From positions 1,550,001 through 1,614,000 of the forward strand of contig NC_009663.1 in NCBI RefSeq assembly GCF_000010345.1: a DNA stretch of 64,000 nt, written 5' to 3'. The translations under genes were made by a program, and so were the position numbers. Source of the stretch: Sulfurovum sp. NBC37-1 (GTDB taxonomy: Bacteria > Campylobacterota > Campylobacteria > Campylobacterales > Sulfurovaceae). Positions 15,492 through 23,705 of this stretch are shown piece after piece. The notes below the pieces were generated by a model. That model saw only the letters and a list, made by a program, of their open reading frames with translations, did no database searches and was not told the DNA's origin. The stretch's first letter is position 1. Each line of letters begins with the position of its first letter.

Positions 15492-16748
15492 ATGATGAAA
15501 AAAAGTAACCTAAACCTACTTGGAACCGGTATTGCACTGTCACTTGTGACTTCAACTCTTCTACATGCTACGAATGGAGATACACTTATTGGTCTCGGTG
15601 CCAAAGCAAGAGGTATGGGTGGAGTCGGTATTGCTGTAACTCATGGTGCAGAATCCGGGTTGGCAAACCCCGCACTTATTACAACTGTTGAAAAAACTGA
15701 AATCTCTTTTGGTGGTACAGTCTTCATGCCGGACATCAAAACACAGCTGAATACAAATCCAATGGCACCACTCCCTCCTCAAGCAAAAATGACATCTGAT
15801 GCAGATATGAACCTTATCCCGGAAGTTTCTCTTGCCAGTAAGATTACTGAAAACTTTTATATAGGTGTCGGTATGTGGGGAACCGGTGGTATGGGTACAG
15901 ACTACAGTCAGGGTCCTGGTCTCAATCAGACTATCATGAGTGGACAGTTTTCAAACTTCAATATGGTAACTAACCTTCAACTTATGCAGTTTGCAGTTCC
16001 TCTTGCCTACAAAATAGAAGGTTTGAGTATTGCCATAGCACCGATTATCATGTATGGTAACCTTGATATCAGCTATACGCTTCCATCTCCATTTGCTCCA
16101 CCTCCATACCCTACTATTGGTGCAGGATTGGCACAGGATTTTGGTTTTGGTTATAACCTTGGTGCAACTTATGATTTTTCTAATGGACTTGTCCTTGGTG
16201 CAGTTTATAAATCAAAAATAGATATGGAATATACAAACCAGCTTAGTACTGCAACAAAACCTTTTGGGATACAGCTACCGGACGGTAATCATCTGGAGCA
16301 GCCAGCCGAGTTTGGTGTAGGTATTGCCTATTCCATGGGGCAACATACTTTTGCATTCGATTATAAGAAAATTCAATGGTCAGATGCTAAAGGATATAAA
16401 GATTTTCAATGGGAAGATCAAAATGTTTACGCATTCGGTTATGAATATGCGCAGGATAATTGGGCTCTGAGAGCAGGTTACAATTACTCATCCAGTGCTG
16501 TGGTAGAAACCATTAACCCTGCAATGAATATGTTTAACCTCCTTGGGTTCCCTGCTACAGAAGAGCAACACTATACAATAGGTGGAACGTATGCTTTCAA
16601 TGATCAATTCTCTATGGATCTGGCTTATGTATATGCTGCAGAGAATACTGAAACATTTGATGTAAGTGCATTAGGAATGGGTATAGATTCTGTTACTACT
16701 GATCACTCAGAGAATTCTGTCTCTATCCAACTTAATTATACATTTTAA
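15492..16748 (+). CDS. OmpP1/FadL-family outer-membrane transporter
   Basis: A 418-aa beta-barrel protein. It has a signal peptide (MMKKSNLNLLGTGIALSLVT...LHA), then the FadL N-terminal block GAKARGMGGVGIAVTHGAESGLANPA, alternating amphipathic strands and a terminal aromatic strand VSIQLNYTF for barrel insertion. The family moves hydrophobic compounds such as fatty acids or aromatics across the outer membrane. A near-consensus promoter and a following stem-loop suggest a strongly expressed single-gene unit. Confidence 0.9.
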   Translation: MMKKSNLNLLGTGIALSLVTSTLLHATNGDTLIGLGAKARGMGGVGIAVTHGAESGLANPALITTVEKTEISFGGTVFMPDIKTQLNTNPMAPLPPQAKMTSDADMNLIPEVSLASKITENFYIGVGMWGTGGMGTDYSQGPGLNQTIMSGQFSNFNMVTNLQLMQFAVPLAYKIEGLSIAIAPIIMYGNLDISYTLPSPFAPPPYPTIGAGLAQDFGFGYNLGATYDFSNGLVLGAVYKSKIDMEYTNQLSTATKPFGIQLPDGNHLEQPAEFGVGIAYSMGQHTFAFDYKKIQWSDAKGYKDFQWEDQNVYAFGYEYAQDNWALRAGYNYSSSAVVETINPAMNMFNLLGFPATEEQHYTIGGTYAFNDQFSMDLAYVYAAENTETFDVSALGMGIDSVTTDHSENSVSIQLNYTF

Positions 16749-16754
16749 AAACAG

Positions 16755-16790
16755 TGTACCAAACTCCGGTTTGGTACAAAACCTTTTCCC
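16755..16790 (+). terminator. Stem-loop terminator of the FadL-type gene
   Basis: TGTACCAAAC / GTTTGGTACA, a perfect 10-bp stem with a 4-base loop (16755-16778), six bases after the stop codon and followed by a pyrimidine-rich stretch. Confidence 0.75.
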
Positions 16791-16914
16791 TTTCTTCCCA
16801 TTTTTACCAAATCAGCTAAAACTTTACCCTTCTCTCTTTCATTCTTAAGTGGCTTAGTGTAAAATATAAATATAACTTATTTCATTAAAACAATTTAATA
16901 AATAAAGGTGTATT

Positions 16915-17760
16915 ATGAAAAAATCTTTTTTAGCCGCTTTTCTCCTTGTTTCTCTTCCTACTGTGACACTTCTTGCCAATACCATCAATATTACCGGTAC
17001 GATCGTTTCTGATAATCAGAAATACATCGGTGCACGCTATATGGGTTATGTCAAAGAAGTCTTTGTGAACATCGGGGACAGGGTCAAAAGAGAGGACGAT
17101 CTCTTTAAAATGGACTCGGCTGAGTTTGACATTCTCAAGGAACAGGCGAACCTCGCACTTGAACAGGCAGAGATCCTGACTGATGTCTACCGAAGCAAAC
17201 TCGATGAAATACGTCGAAACAAAGCCCTGCTTTCAAGGAACAAGAACAGCACATTCAATTTTGAAGATATGAACGAAAATCTTTCGATAACTGCAGAACA
17301 TACATCATCGATGCTCAAAGCCATGAAAGCGATCGTCAAAAGCGCTTCACAGAAAGCGAAAGAGGTGAGTATCATTTCCCATTACCTGGAGGTCAAGGCC
17401 CCAAGCAACGGGATTATCGTCCAGAAAAATCTGCATGTGGGAGATATGGTCATGCCCGGTTTCCCCGTCATGGTCCTGGTCGATCTCGATCATCCTGAAA
17501 TAGAAGCCCAGGTCTCTGAAAGTGACCTGCTCAAGATAAATAAAGGAGATTTTGTCAAGTTCACTATCCCATCCATCCGATATCATGGAAGAGGACGCAT
17601 CAAGTCCATCGTACCGAGTGCCAACCCTATGACACATACATTTACCATTCGCATCAAATTCAAGAAAGACAGTGAAAAGATCTATCCCGGTATGTATGCC
17701 AAGATAGAGATAGAGTATGACCCCACAGTGTATGAACAGAATTTTGCTTCTTCAGACTAA
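16915..17760 (+). CDS. Periplasmic adaptor (HlyD/RND membrane-fusion protein)
   Basis: A 281-aa protein. Signal peptide (MKKSFLAAFLLVSLPTVTLLA), split lipoyl-like domain (YMGYVKEVFVNIGDRVKRED near the front and VKAPSNGIIVQKNLHVGDMV later), an alpha-helical hairpin between them (about 75-140) and a beta-barrel region (VKFTIPSIRYHGRGRIKSI). It would bridge an inner-membrane pump to an outer-membrane channel. It is transcribed toward the RND genes, which face it on the other strand, so adaptor and pump are not in one operon. No TolC-type gene is in the window. Confidence 0.85.
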   Translation: MKKSFLAAFLLVSLPTVTLLANTINITGTIVSDNQKYIGARYMGYVKEVFVNIGDRVKREDDLFKMDSAEFDILKEQANLALEQAEILTDVYRSKLDEIRRNKALLSRNKNSTFNFEDMNENLSITAEHTSSMLKAMKAIVKSASQKAKEVSIISHYLEVKAPSNGIIVQKNLHVGDMVMPGFPVMVLVDLDHPEIEAQVSESDLLKINKGDFVKFTIPSIRYHGRGRIKSIVPSANPMTHTFTIRIKFKKDSEKIYPGMYAKIEIEYDPTVYEQNFASSD

Positions 17761-17795
17761 AAGTTCTCTTTCCTGCGATGGAAGCTAAAAAAATT

Positions 17796-17865
17796 TTGTT
17801 CCTGGAAGTGATGCTTTAGCTTCACCGAAACATTTCCCAAAGCTAAAGCATCGGCTTTTGAAAAA
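17796..17865. repeat. Dispersed hairpin repeat, copy 1
   Basis: A perfect 13-bp stem GATGCTTTAGCTT / AAGCTAAAGCATC (17810-17822 and 17840-17852) preceded by CCTGGAAGT. A second copy of the same about 70-bp unit is at 55181-55250. Here it lies between the convergent adaptor and RND genes, where it could terminate both transcripts. Confidence 0.8.
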
Positions 17866-17882
17866 GACACTGCCCCATTGCC

Positions 17883-17950
17883 ATCCTGAACGTGATTCAG
17901 GATCCCTTGAGTAACTTCCTGCTCTAAGAGATTCTGAAACGAATTCAGAA
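17883..17950. repeat. Two small palindromes between convergent genes
   Basis: ATCCTGAA-CGTGA-TTCAGGAT (17883-17903) and TTCTGAA-ACGAA-TTCAGAA (17932-17950). Together with the hairpin repeat at 17796 they fill the 212-bp gap between the adaptor gene and the RND C-half gene. Confidence 0.7.
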
Positions 17951-17972
17951 CGATGTACAGATATGGGCACCT

Positions 17973-19784
17973 CTATTTATCCTTGTCACAATCTTTTTTA
18001 TGCTTTTCGGGAAAGAGGATTGTTCTGAGATTGTCCGTCAGTACACAGAGATGTTCATCTTCATCGAACTCTTCACCCTCCCCGCACTTGTTGCCTGCAT
18101 GAGGGTCCATCGCTTTGGCATTGTCCATCAATACAGGAATGAAGAAGAGTGCTACAAGTGTCGCGGCAATACTTCCAAAGATAAGCGCGATCCCCAGTCC
18201 TCCGAAGATCGGGTCTGTTGAAAGCAGCAGGGAACCCAGTATGATCGCAACGGCGGTCATTAGGATCGGTTTGGCTCTGGTCGCCGTGGCAATGGCAATG
18301 GCGCGTTTCTTCTCATGACCTTCCTGCATCAATGATTTGGAGAAATCGATCAGCAGCAGTGAACCGCGTGCAGAGATCCCCATAAGCGAAATGAAACCGA
18401 TGAGAGAAGTCGCGGTCAGGAAGAAGTGAGTATCGGTAATAGCCAGAGAGATCTTGTCCGTCACCCAGTGCCCGACGATCACTCCGATGATCGAAAGAAA
18501 ACTGCCCGCCAGTACAATCCCGCTGAGTGCGAACGATTTATAATACACGACCATCAGCAGAAACATCAGTATCAATGCCGCAATAAAGGCACCTCCCAGA
18601 TCCCTGAAGGTATCGAGTGAAACTTTCATCTCTCCATCCCAGCGTATCAGTATCTCTTCACCTGTCAGTTTGTCTTTTGCTTTGAGATCGAACATATAAG
18701 TGGTGATACCTGGTACTTTTTCTATATAGTATTGGTCCTTCAGGACTTTAAGCATTTTGTCGCGGGCATCAAGCAGAGGATAGACCTGTGAGACCATATC
18801 GCATTCTGCCGTGATGATCGCCATATTTTTCAAGTCTTTCCTGAAGATCGTAGGACTGGAGTCAACCTCTTTGATATCCACTACTTCAGTCACCGGGACC
18901 ATCATTCCTTTCCGGTTCATCAGCCGCAGGCTTGAAAGCTTGTTCTTCAGCGTCCTTTTGCTCTCACCGTCGATCATACGGGAATCTTTGTTCAGGCGCA
19001 GAAAGATCGGTATCTGATCCTGCTGATTCTTGGTATTTTTCTCAGCGACCGGCATTCCCTTGAATGCAAGGTAAATGATCTTGTTGACCTGGTCTACGCT
19101 CAGGGCACTGCGTATGATCTTTTCTTTATTGGGAGAAAGCATATAGGTCTTGTAAATATCATCCATCATAATATCTACATCTACCAGTCCCTCGGTCCGG
19201 GAAAGTATCTGCGAGACTTTCCCGGCCATTTTGCGCAGCTGTCTATCACTCTTTGCGTAAAGCTCCACTACGACCGTAGCCAGCGTCGGAGGTCCGGAAG
19301 GCATTTCGATGAACCGGATACTGGTTGAAGGTAGCAGAGATCCGCAGACTTTTTGTATCTTAGGGCGCAAACGGTGAACCATCATGAACGAAGGCTCGTC
19401 ACGTTTGTGCTTGTCTGTCAGGTTGACCACCACTTCCGCCTGGTTCTGAAAACGCTTGAATGCACTTCCTTTAACCAGGCCAGCATAGTCAAGTGGTGCC
19501 CCCTGCCCCAAAAAAACTTCCATGTCGGTTATTTCAGGCTCTTTTTCCAGTTCACTGACAACACACTGGGCCACCTGCCGTGTTTCTTTGATGGACGCAT
19601 TGGTCGCCGTATCTATATAGACCGTCAGCGTATTGGCACTTTTACCCGGCAGCATTTTTGCCAATACAAGTTTGGTAGGGATCATCATGACCGACCCCAT
19701 CAACGCAAGAAGTACCAGGCCTATGACGATCCATTTGTTACGTCTGCTATCGAGGATACGGTAGAGGAAATGCTCAAATTTCAT
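17973..19784 (-). CDS. RND efflux transporter, C-terminal half (split gene)
   Basis: A 603-aa protein equal to the second half of an AcrB-type pump: TM7 (WIVIGLVLLALMGSVMMIP), a periplasmic porter domain (about 45-375), then TM8-TM12 (FIAALILMFLLMVVYYKS, FFLTATSLIGFISLMGISARGSLLLIDF, ILMTAVAIILGSLLLS). Starts with ATG overlapping the stop of the N-half gene by four bases (ATGA), with GAGGAAGG 3-10 bases upstream, so it is translated separately but coupled. A Cys- and charge-rich tail (KCGEGEEFDEDEHLC) follows the last helix, unusual for the family. Confidence 0.88.
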   Translation of the reverse strand: MKFEHFLYRILDSRRNKWIVIGLVLLALMGSVMMIPTKLVLAKMLPGKSANTLTVYIDTATNASIKETRQVAQCVVSELEKEPEITDMEVFLGQGAPLDYAGLVKGSAFKRFQNQAEVVVNLTDKHKRDEPSFMMVHRLRPKIQKVCGSLLPSTSIRFIEMPSGPPTLATVVVELYAKSDRQLRKMAGKVSQILSRTEGLVDVDIMMDDIYKTYMLSPNKEKIIRSALSVDQVNKIIYLAFKGMPVAEKNTKNQQDQIPIFLRLNKDSRMIDGESKRTLKNKLSSLRLMNRKGMMVPVTEVVDIKEVDSSPTIFRKDLKNMAIITAECDMVSQVYPLLDARDKMLKVLKDQYYIEKVPGITTYMFDLKAKDKLTGEEILIRWDGEMKVSLDTFRDLGGAFIAALILMFLLMVVYYKSFALSGIVLAGSFLSIIGVIVGHWVTDKISLAITDTHFFLTATSLIGFISLMGISARGSLLLIDFSKSLMQEGHEKKRAIAIATATRAKPILMTAVAIILGSLLLSTDPIFGGLGIALIFGSIAATLVALFFIPVLMDNAKAMDPHAGNKCGEGEEFDEDEHLCVLTDNLRTILFPEKHKKDCDKDK

Positions 19785-21502
19785 TTGCCTTCCTCATCTT
19801 TGCCTGTTACATCTTCTTCTAGGGCATCCCCATGCTCTTTTTTATGATGCGCATGTACCTCAGCTTTGATCTTCTTGAAGTTGATGAATTTCCTCGCCAT
19901 ATAGGGGGCAAAGACATAGGCGACGAAAAGAGATACGGCAAGTCCTACCGGGACATTGAGCGGTATGGGCTTCATAAACTGCCCCATCATCCCTCCGACG
20001 AATGCCATGGGCACCATCGTCAGGATAATGGCGATAGTGGCAATGTTGGTCGACGGACCTATCTCGTCGGTCGCCTGTACGATGATCTCGTCTACACTTT
20101 TCTTCTCTATGTCCAGATGCAGACGCCTGTGGATATTTTCGATCACAATGATGGCATCATCAACGATAAGCCCCAGAGAAAGCAGAAATGCAAAGAGTGT
20201 AATACGGTTGATGGTCTGATCGGTTATCTGCGCGATAAAGAGCGTCGCAGCGAGGATCATCGGAACAGCAATGGTAACGACCATCGACTCCCTCCACCCA
20301 AGGAAAGGAATCAGGATCAGCATAATGATAAAAATGGTGATCTCCAGGTGATGGACCAGTTCATTGACCGCCTCATCCGCCCGAACACCATAGTTCCGCG
20401 TAATGATAAATCCTACACCGGCATTGTTCAGTTTCTCTTTGGCTTCCTGTATCTTCTCTATCGCCTCTTTCGCGATGTAGACGGCATTGGTTCCCTTCAG
20501 TTTCGATACGGTCAGCGTGATCTGGTCTGTCAAACCTCTGAAACTGACCGGGGCATGTTCTTTTTCTTCACTACTCTCCTCTTTTTCCTCGTGTTCTCTG
20601 ACAGCTTCGGGGTCCTTGTCCATCCCTTTTTGATAGGTGATAAGGGATTCCTGAAAATTCTGGATATCATAATTGTATTCAACATCCGCAATATTCTTCA
20701 GATAAATCGGTGATCCCATATACTGGGCGATGATCAGTTCTTTGAGGTCATCGATGGTATCGATGGCATTCTCCACACCGAAGACGACCAGTTTGCCTTT
20801 CTTGTTAATGGTATCGATCATCGGTGCATTGGTAGAGATGGACTTGATCGCCTGCGCGACCTGGCCAAGTGATATATGATAGGCAGAAAGCTTGCTTAGG
20901 TCTATAAGTACATTGAATTGCGGGCGTTTAACTCCTTTGAGTGTGGTCTTCGATACATTATCAAGTGCATTGATCTCCTGCTGCAGTTCACGGATAGTCT
21001 GATAGAGTTCAACCACATTGGGCTGAACATTGGGCAGCTGATAAAAGGCTGCAGTAAGTATGGGGATATCGATATCGATATCGAAAGGCTTTACCAGCGG
21101 GGGCATAGTCCCTTTGGGAAGCTGGTCCATGTTCTGCATGACTTTGTCATAGAGTTTAAGGTTGGAAGATTCACGGTCCTCTCCGATGAAATACTGCACA
21201 TTCACGATCCCGAAATTGTTCATGGCAGTGCCATAGACGTGCTCCACCCCCTTGATCTCACGAATACGCCGCTCCAGAGGTTTAACCACGACATTAAGCA
21301 CCTCTTTGGGGGAAGCACCCGGCAAAGCGACCATGACCGCACCGCCGCTCACCTCGATCTGCGGGTCTTCTTCTCTGGGCATCGTCTGTAAAGAGACGAA
21401 TCCAAGCAGTAAAATGGCTATAGCCAGTATAGGGGTAAGCGGATTACTTAAAAACGCTTTCGACATATGTCCGGCAATATTCTTTATCTTGTAAACTTCC
21501 AT
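19781..21502 (-). CDS. RND efflux transporter, N-terminal half (split gene)
   Basis: A 573-aa protein equal to the first half of an RND pump: TM1 (PLTPILAIAILLLGFVSLQT), porter domain (DPQIEVSGGAVMVALPGASP...), TM2-TM6, with the proton-relay Asp pair in TM4 (LGLIVDDAIIVIENIHRR). It ends after TM6 with a His/Glu-rich tail (HAHHKKEHGDALEEDV). The normal family has both halves in one chain of about 1050 aa; here the chain is broken at the two-fold pseudo-symmetry point. The carried charged insert near residue 300 (EHEEKEESSEEKEHAP) is also unusual. It probably shares a transcript with the deacetylase gene 64 bp upstream. Confidence 0.88.
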   Translation of the reverse strand: MEVYKIKNIAGHMSKAFLSNPLTPILAIAILLLGFVSLQTMPREEDPQIEVSGGAVMVALPGASPKEVLNVVVKPLERRIREIKGVEHVYGTAMNNFGIVNVQYFIGEDRESSNLKLYDKVMQNMDQLPKGTMPPLVKPFDIDIDIPILTAAFYQLPNVQPNVVELYQTIRELQQEINALDNVSKTTLKGVKRPQFNVLIDLSKLSAYHISLGQVAQAIKSISTNAPMIDTINKKGKLVVFGVENAIDTIDDLKELIIAQYMGSPIYLKNIADVEYNYDIQNFQESLITYQKGMDKDPEAVREHEEKEESSEEKEHAPVSFRGLTDQITLTVSKLKGTNAVYIAKEAIEKIQEAKEKLNNAGVGFIITRNYGVRADEAVNELVHHLEITIFIIMLILIPFLGWRESMVVTIAVPMILAATLFIAQITDQTINRITLFAFLLSLGLIVDDAIIVIENIHRRLHLDIEKKSVDEIIVQATDEIGPSTNIATIAIILTMVPMAFVGGMMGQFMKPIPLNVPVGLAVSLFVAYVFAPYMARKFINFKKIKAEVHAHHKKEHGDALEEDVTGKDEEGK

Positions 21503-21566
21503 AAATTCATTATATCTTTATTAATTTATAAGTATAAATTTAATTTATCAAATAGGATAAATTTGA

Positions 21567-22490
21567 TCAGATTGTATCTATAGTTAACATCTCCTCCAAC
21601 GTCACTTTGACATTCCTCCCCAAAGCATTCACATCATACCCGCCTTCCAGAAAAAAGAGGTACGGCACATCGGCACTTTTCAAAATGAGGCGTACGATCT
21701 TTTGTATCCCATCTGTCGTCACATTGAGCTGTGCCAGAGGATCACTCTCATGCAGGTCATACCCGGCAGAAACCAGTATGATGTCAGGCTGGAACGCGGA
21801 GACATAAGGGGGAAGGTCATTTTCATAGATATCAAGCAGTTCTTCGTCACCGCTATCGGGCATCACGAGAAAATTTGCTGTATACCCCTCTCCTTTTCCA
21901 GCTCCTCTCTCCTTCTCCATGCCTGTACCGGGGTAGGCAAAAGCCTGATGAGATGAGAAGTAGAAAACGCTGTCATCATCATAAAAAGTGTCCTGCGTTC
22001 CATTGCCGTGATGCACATCGAAATCGATAATCATCACTTTTTTGTACCCCTGCTGCTGTGCATAGCGTGCAGTAATAGCTATGTTGTTAAAGAGACAGAA
22101 ACCCATAGCATGCTCGGGCCTGGCATGATGGCCGGGAGGACGCACGGCACAGAAGGCACGTTCGAATTCTCCCTTTTTAATGCCGTCCACTGCAACGATC
22201 CCTGCACCTACAGCTTTTCTCGCGGCCTCGTAAGAGTGTTCACTGCAGATGGTATCTGAATCGATGGATCTGTTTTGTTGACTTGCTTCACGCACAGTCT
22301 CTATATGTTCAGGAGTATGCACCAGTTCAAGTACCTTTTCTGAGACAGATATGGGCGAAACATCTATCAGCCTCTTCTTCAGAGGCGCTACTGCTTTCTC
22401 TATTGCTTCCAGACGGTAGCGTGATTCAGGATGGGCGGTACCAGTATCATGCTCCAAATAGATCTCGTCGGTAATATAGGCTACTTTCAT
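21567..22490 (-). CDS. Histone-deacetylase family protein (AcuC/HDAC-like amidohydrolase)
   Basis: A 307-aa zinc amidohydrolase with all classic blocks: HPESRYRLEAI, RPPGHHARPEHAMGFC (catalytic His pair), DFDVHHGNGTQ (zinc Asp/His), VSAGYD (second zinc Asp) and LEGGYDVNALG. In bacteria such enzymes remove acetyl groups from lysines or polyamines; the substrate cannot be deduced. Start ATG overlaps the stop of the upstream 96-aa gene by four bases, so the two are translationally coupled. Confidence 0.92.
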   Translation of the reverse strand: MKVAYITDEIYLEHDTGTAHPESRYRLEAIEKAVAPLKKRLIDVSPISVSEKVLELVHTPEHIETVREASQQNRSIDSDTICSEHSYEAARKAVGAGIVAVDGIKKGEFERAFCAVRPPGHHARPEHAMGFCLFNNIAITARYAQQQGYKKVMIIDFDVHHGNGTQDTFYDDDSVFYFSSHQAFAYPGTGMEKERGAGKGEGYTANFLVMPDSGDEELLDIYENDLPPYVSAFQPDIILVSAGYDLHESDPLAQLNVTTDGIQKIVRLILKSADVPYLFFLEGGYDVNALGRNVKVTLEEMLTIDTI

Positions 22491-22777
22491 AAAAGAGCCT
22501 TTTTTAAGGCTTCTATCTCTTTCTGGAGCACTTTCACTTCTGCTTCAAGTTGTGAAACACGTGTTTCAAGTTCAATCTCTTCTTTTTTATGAGATCCGAT
22601 GGTCTCTGTTTCTTTCAGCGTATCAACTTCATGTTCATCCGCGATGATGTAGACCTTCTCTTTTCCCTCTTCCGTAACGGTTTCGCTTTTCAATTTCCCG
22701 CTTTTGACCAGCTTGACAACATTGAAAAGGCTCAATTTGTGTTTCACTGCATAGGCTTTCATTGTCATCTTTTCCAC
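22487..22777 (-). CDS. Small helical protein with wHTH-like start and coiled-coil end
   Basis: A 96-aa protein from GTG at 22777 (AAAGGA seven bases upstream; ATG codons at 22768 and 22762 are alternatives). The first 45 residues (YAVKHKLSLFNVVKLVKSGKLKS) look like a helix-turn-helix that reads a specific context, as in MerR/excisionase-type starts. The last 30 residues are a heptad coiled coil (VSQLEAEVKVLQKEIEALKKAL). Possibly a regulator or partner of the deacetylase. The family is not recognised. Confidence 0.7.
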   Translation of the reverse strand: MEKMTMKAYAVKHKLSLFNVVKLVKSGKLKSETVTEEGKEKVYIIADEHEVDTLKETETIGSHKKEEIELETRVSQLEAEVKVLQKEIEALKKALL

Positions 22778-22812
22778 TATATATCCTTTTAAATGGTTAG
22801 TTTACACTATTT

Positions 22813-22821
22813 TGATATAAT
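22813..22821 (+). promoter_or_regulatory. Extended -10 promoter of the SYLF gene
   Basis: TGATATAAT: an extended -10 (TGN before TATAAT) with no good -35 box, 29 bases before the ATG. It is a typical Campylobacterota housekeeping promoter form. Confidence 0.7.
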
Positions 22822-22849
22822 TTGTCTATTATCACATAAGGACATACCC

Positions 22850-23401
22850 ATGAAAACAAATTTCTTAAAAACACTACTGCTTCTAACGTTATTTCTTGGT
22901 ACTGCATTGCATGCGGACTTCATCAATCAGCCAAAAGAAATTATAGATGCCAATGCCAATGCAGCCATCCAACAGTTTTATAAAGATGTTAAAGGGGGCG
23001 AAGCCTTTCTCTCAAAAGTAAAAGGTTATCTTGTGTTCCCCTCCGTTGTCAAAGCCGGTTTTGTTGTCGGAGGAAAATACGGTGAAGGCGTACTGCGTGT
23101 CGACGGAAAGAGTGTTGGTTACTACAGCATTGCAGCTGGCTCCGTAGGATTCCAGCTTGGTGCACAAAAAGCTTCCTACATCATAGCCTTCGTTACACAG
23201 GATGCACTGGACAAATTTATGAAAAGCAATGGCTGGGAAGCCGGTGTGGACGGTGCGATCACCGTTGCTAAATGGGGTGCAGGTACCGATATCAGTACGA
23301 TCAGCTATCAGAACCCTATCTATGCTTTTGTATTTGGGGAAAAAGGTTTGATGTACAATCTTAACCTGGAAGGTACGAAGTTCACAAAGCTTAATCGTTA
23401 A
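22850..23401 (+). CDS. SYLF (Ysc84-type) lipid-binding protein
   Basis: A 183-aa exported protein. Signal peptide (MKTNFLKTLLLLTLFLGTALHA), then the SYLF domain with AIQQFYKDVKGGEAFLSK, GYLVFPSVVKAGFVVGGKYGEG and AKWGAGTDIST. The family binds phosphoinositides or other lipids and is common as a periplasmic protein of unknown role. The upstream in-frame extension lacks a ribosome site; the chosen ATG follows AAGGA. Confidence 0.9.
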   Translation: MKTNFLKTLLLLTLFLGTALHADFINQPKEIIDANANAAIQQFYKDVKGGEAFLSKVKGYLVFPSVVKAGFVVGGKYGEGVLRVDGKSVGYYSIAAGSVGFQLGAQKASYIIAFVTQDALDKFMKSNGWEAGVDGAITVAKWGAGTDISTISYQNPIYAFVFGEKGLMYNLNLEGTKFTKLNR

Positions 23402-23569
23402 ACCGTTCTTTTGATTGATCCTACACAATTGTTCACACCGGCAAAGTAGTACGGTGTGCTGCCTATGGTCTATCAAAATCTGAAAAAGCTCATATAGCAC
23501 AATGATTCAAGTCCCTGCATGTTCGCGAACACATTGGCTATGCTTCATCTTTTCCTCGGCATCAAAATT

Positions 23570-23705
23570 AAACACTTAACGATATAATGCCTCATGCATA
23601 ATAATCCAGACAGCTCTTTTCGCAACACACACCCTTTAACACTTCTGGAACTAAGTTCCGATACCTCCATTGTTAAAACAAAGAAGGTCTGCAACGCTAA
23701 AAACG
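23570..23705 (+). repeat. Heptamer-bounded repeat, diverged copy inside a gene start
   Basis: AAACACTTAAC (23570-23580) and TTTAACACTTCTGG (23626-23639), then a core ACTAAGTTCCGATACCTCC and CTGCAACGCTAAAAAC. It aligns to the type 1 core found twice in rmlB (AACACTTCTGGCACTAAATG, CCGATACCCCCGTTTC...GGGGTGCAACACTC). Here it forms the 5' end of the nucleotidyltransferase gene. More heptamers are at 23793-23816 (AACACTTAACACTGCACACTT) and about 23889-23911 (AACTCTTAACGCTTAACACTT). Confidence 0.6.
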
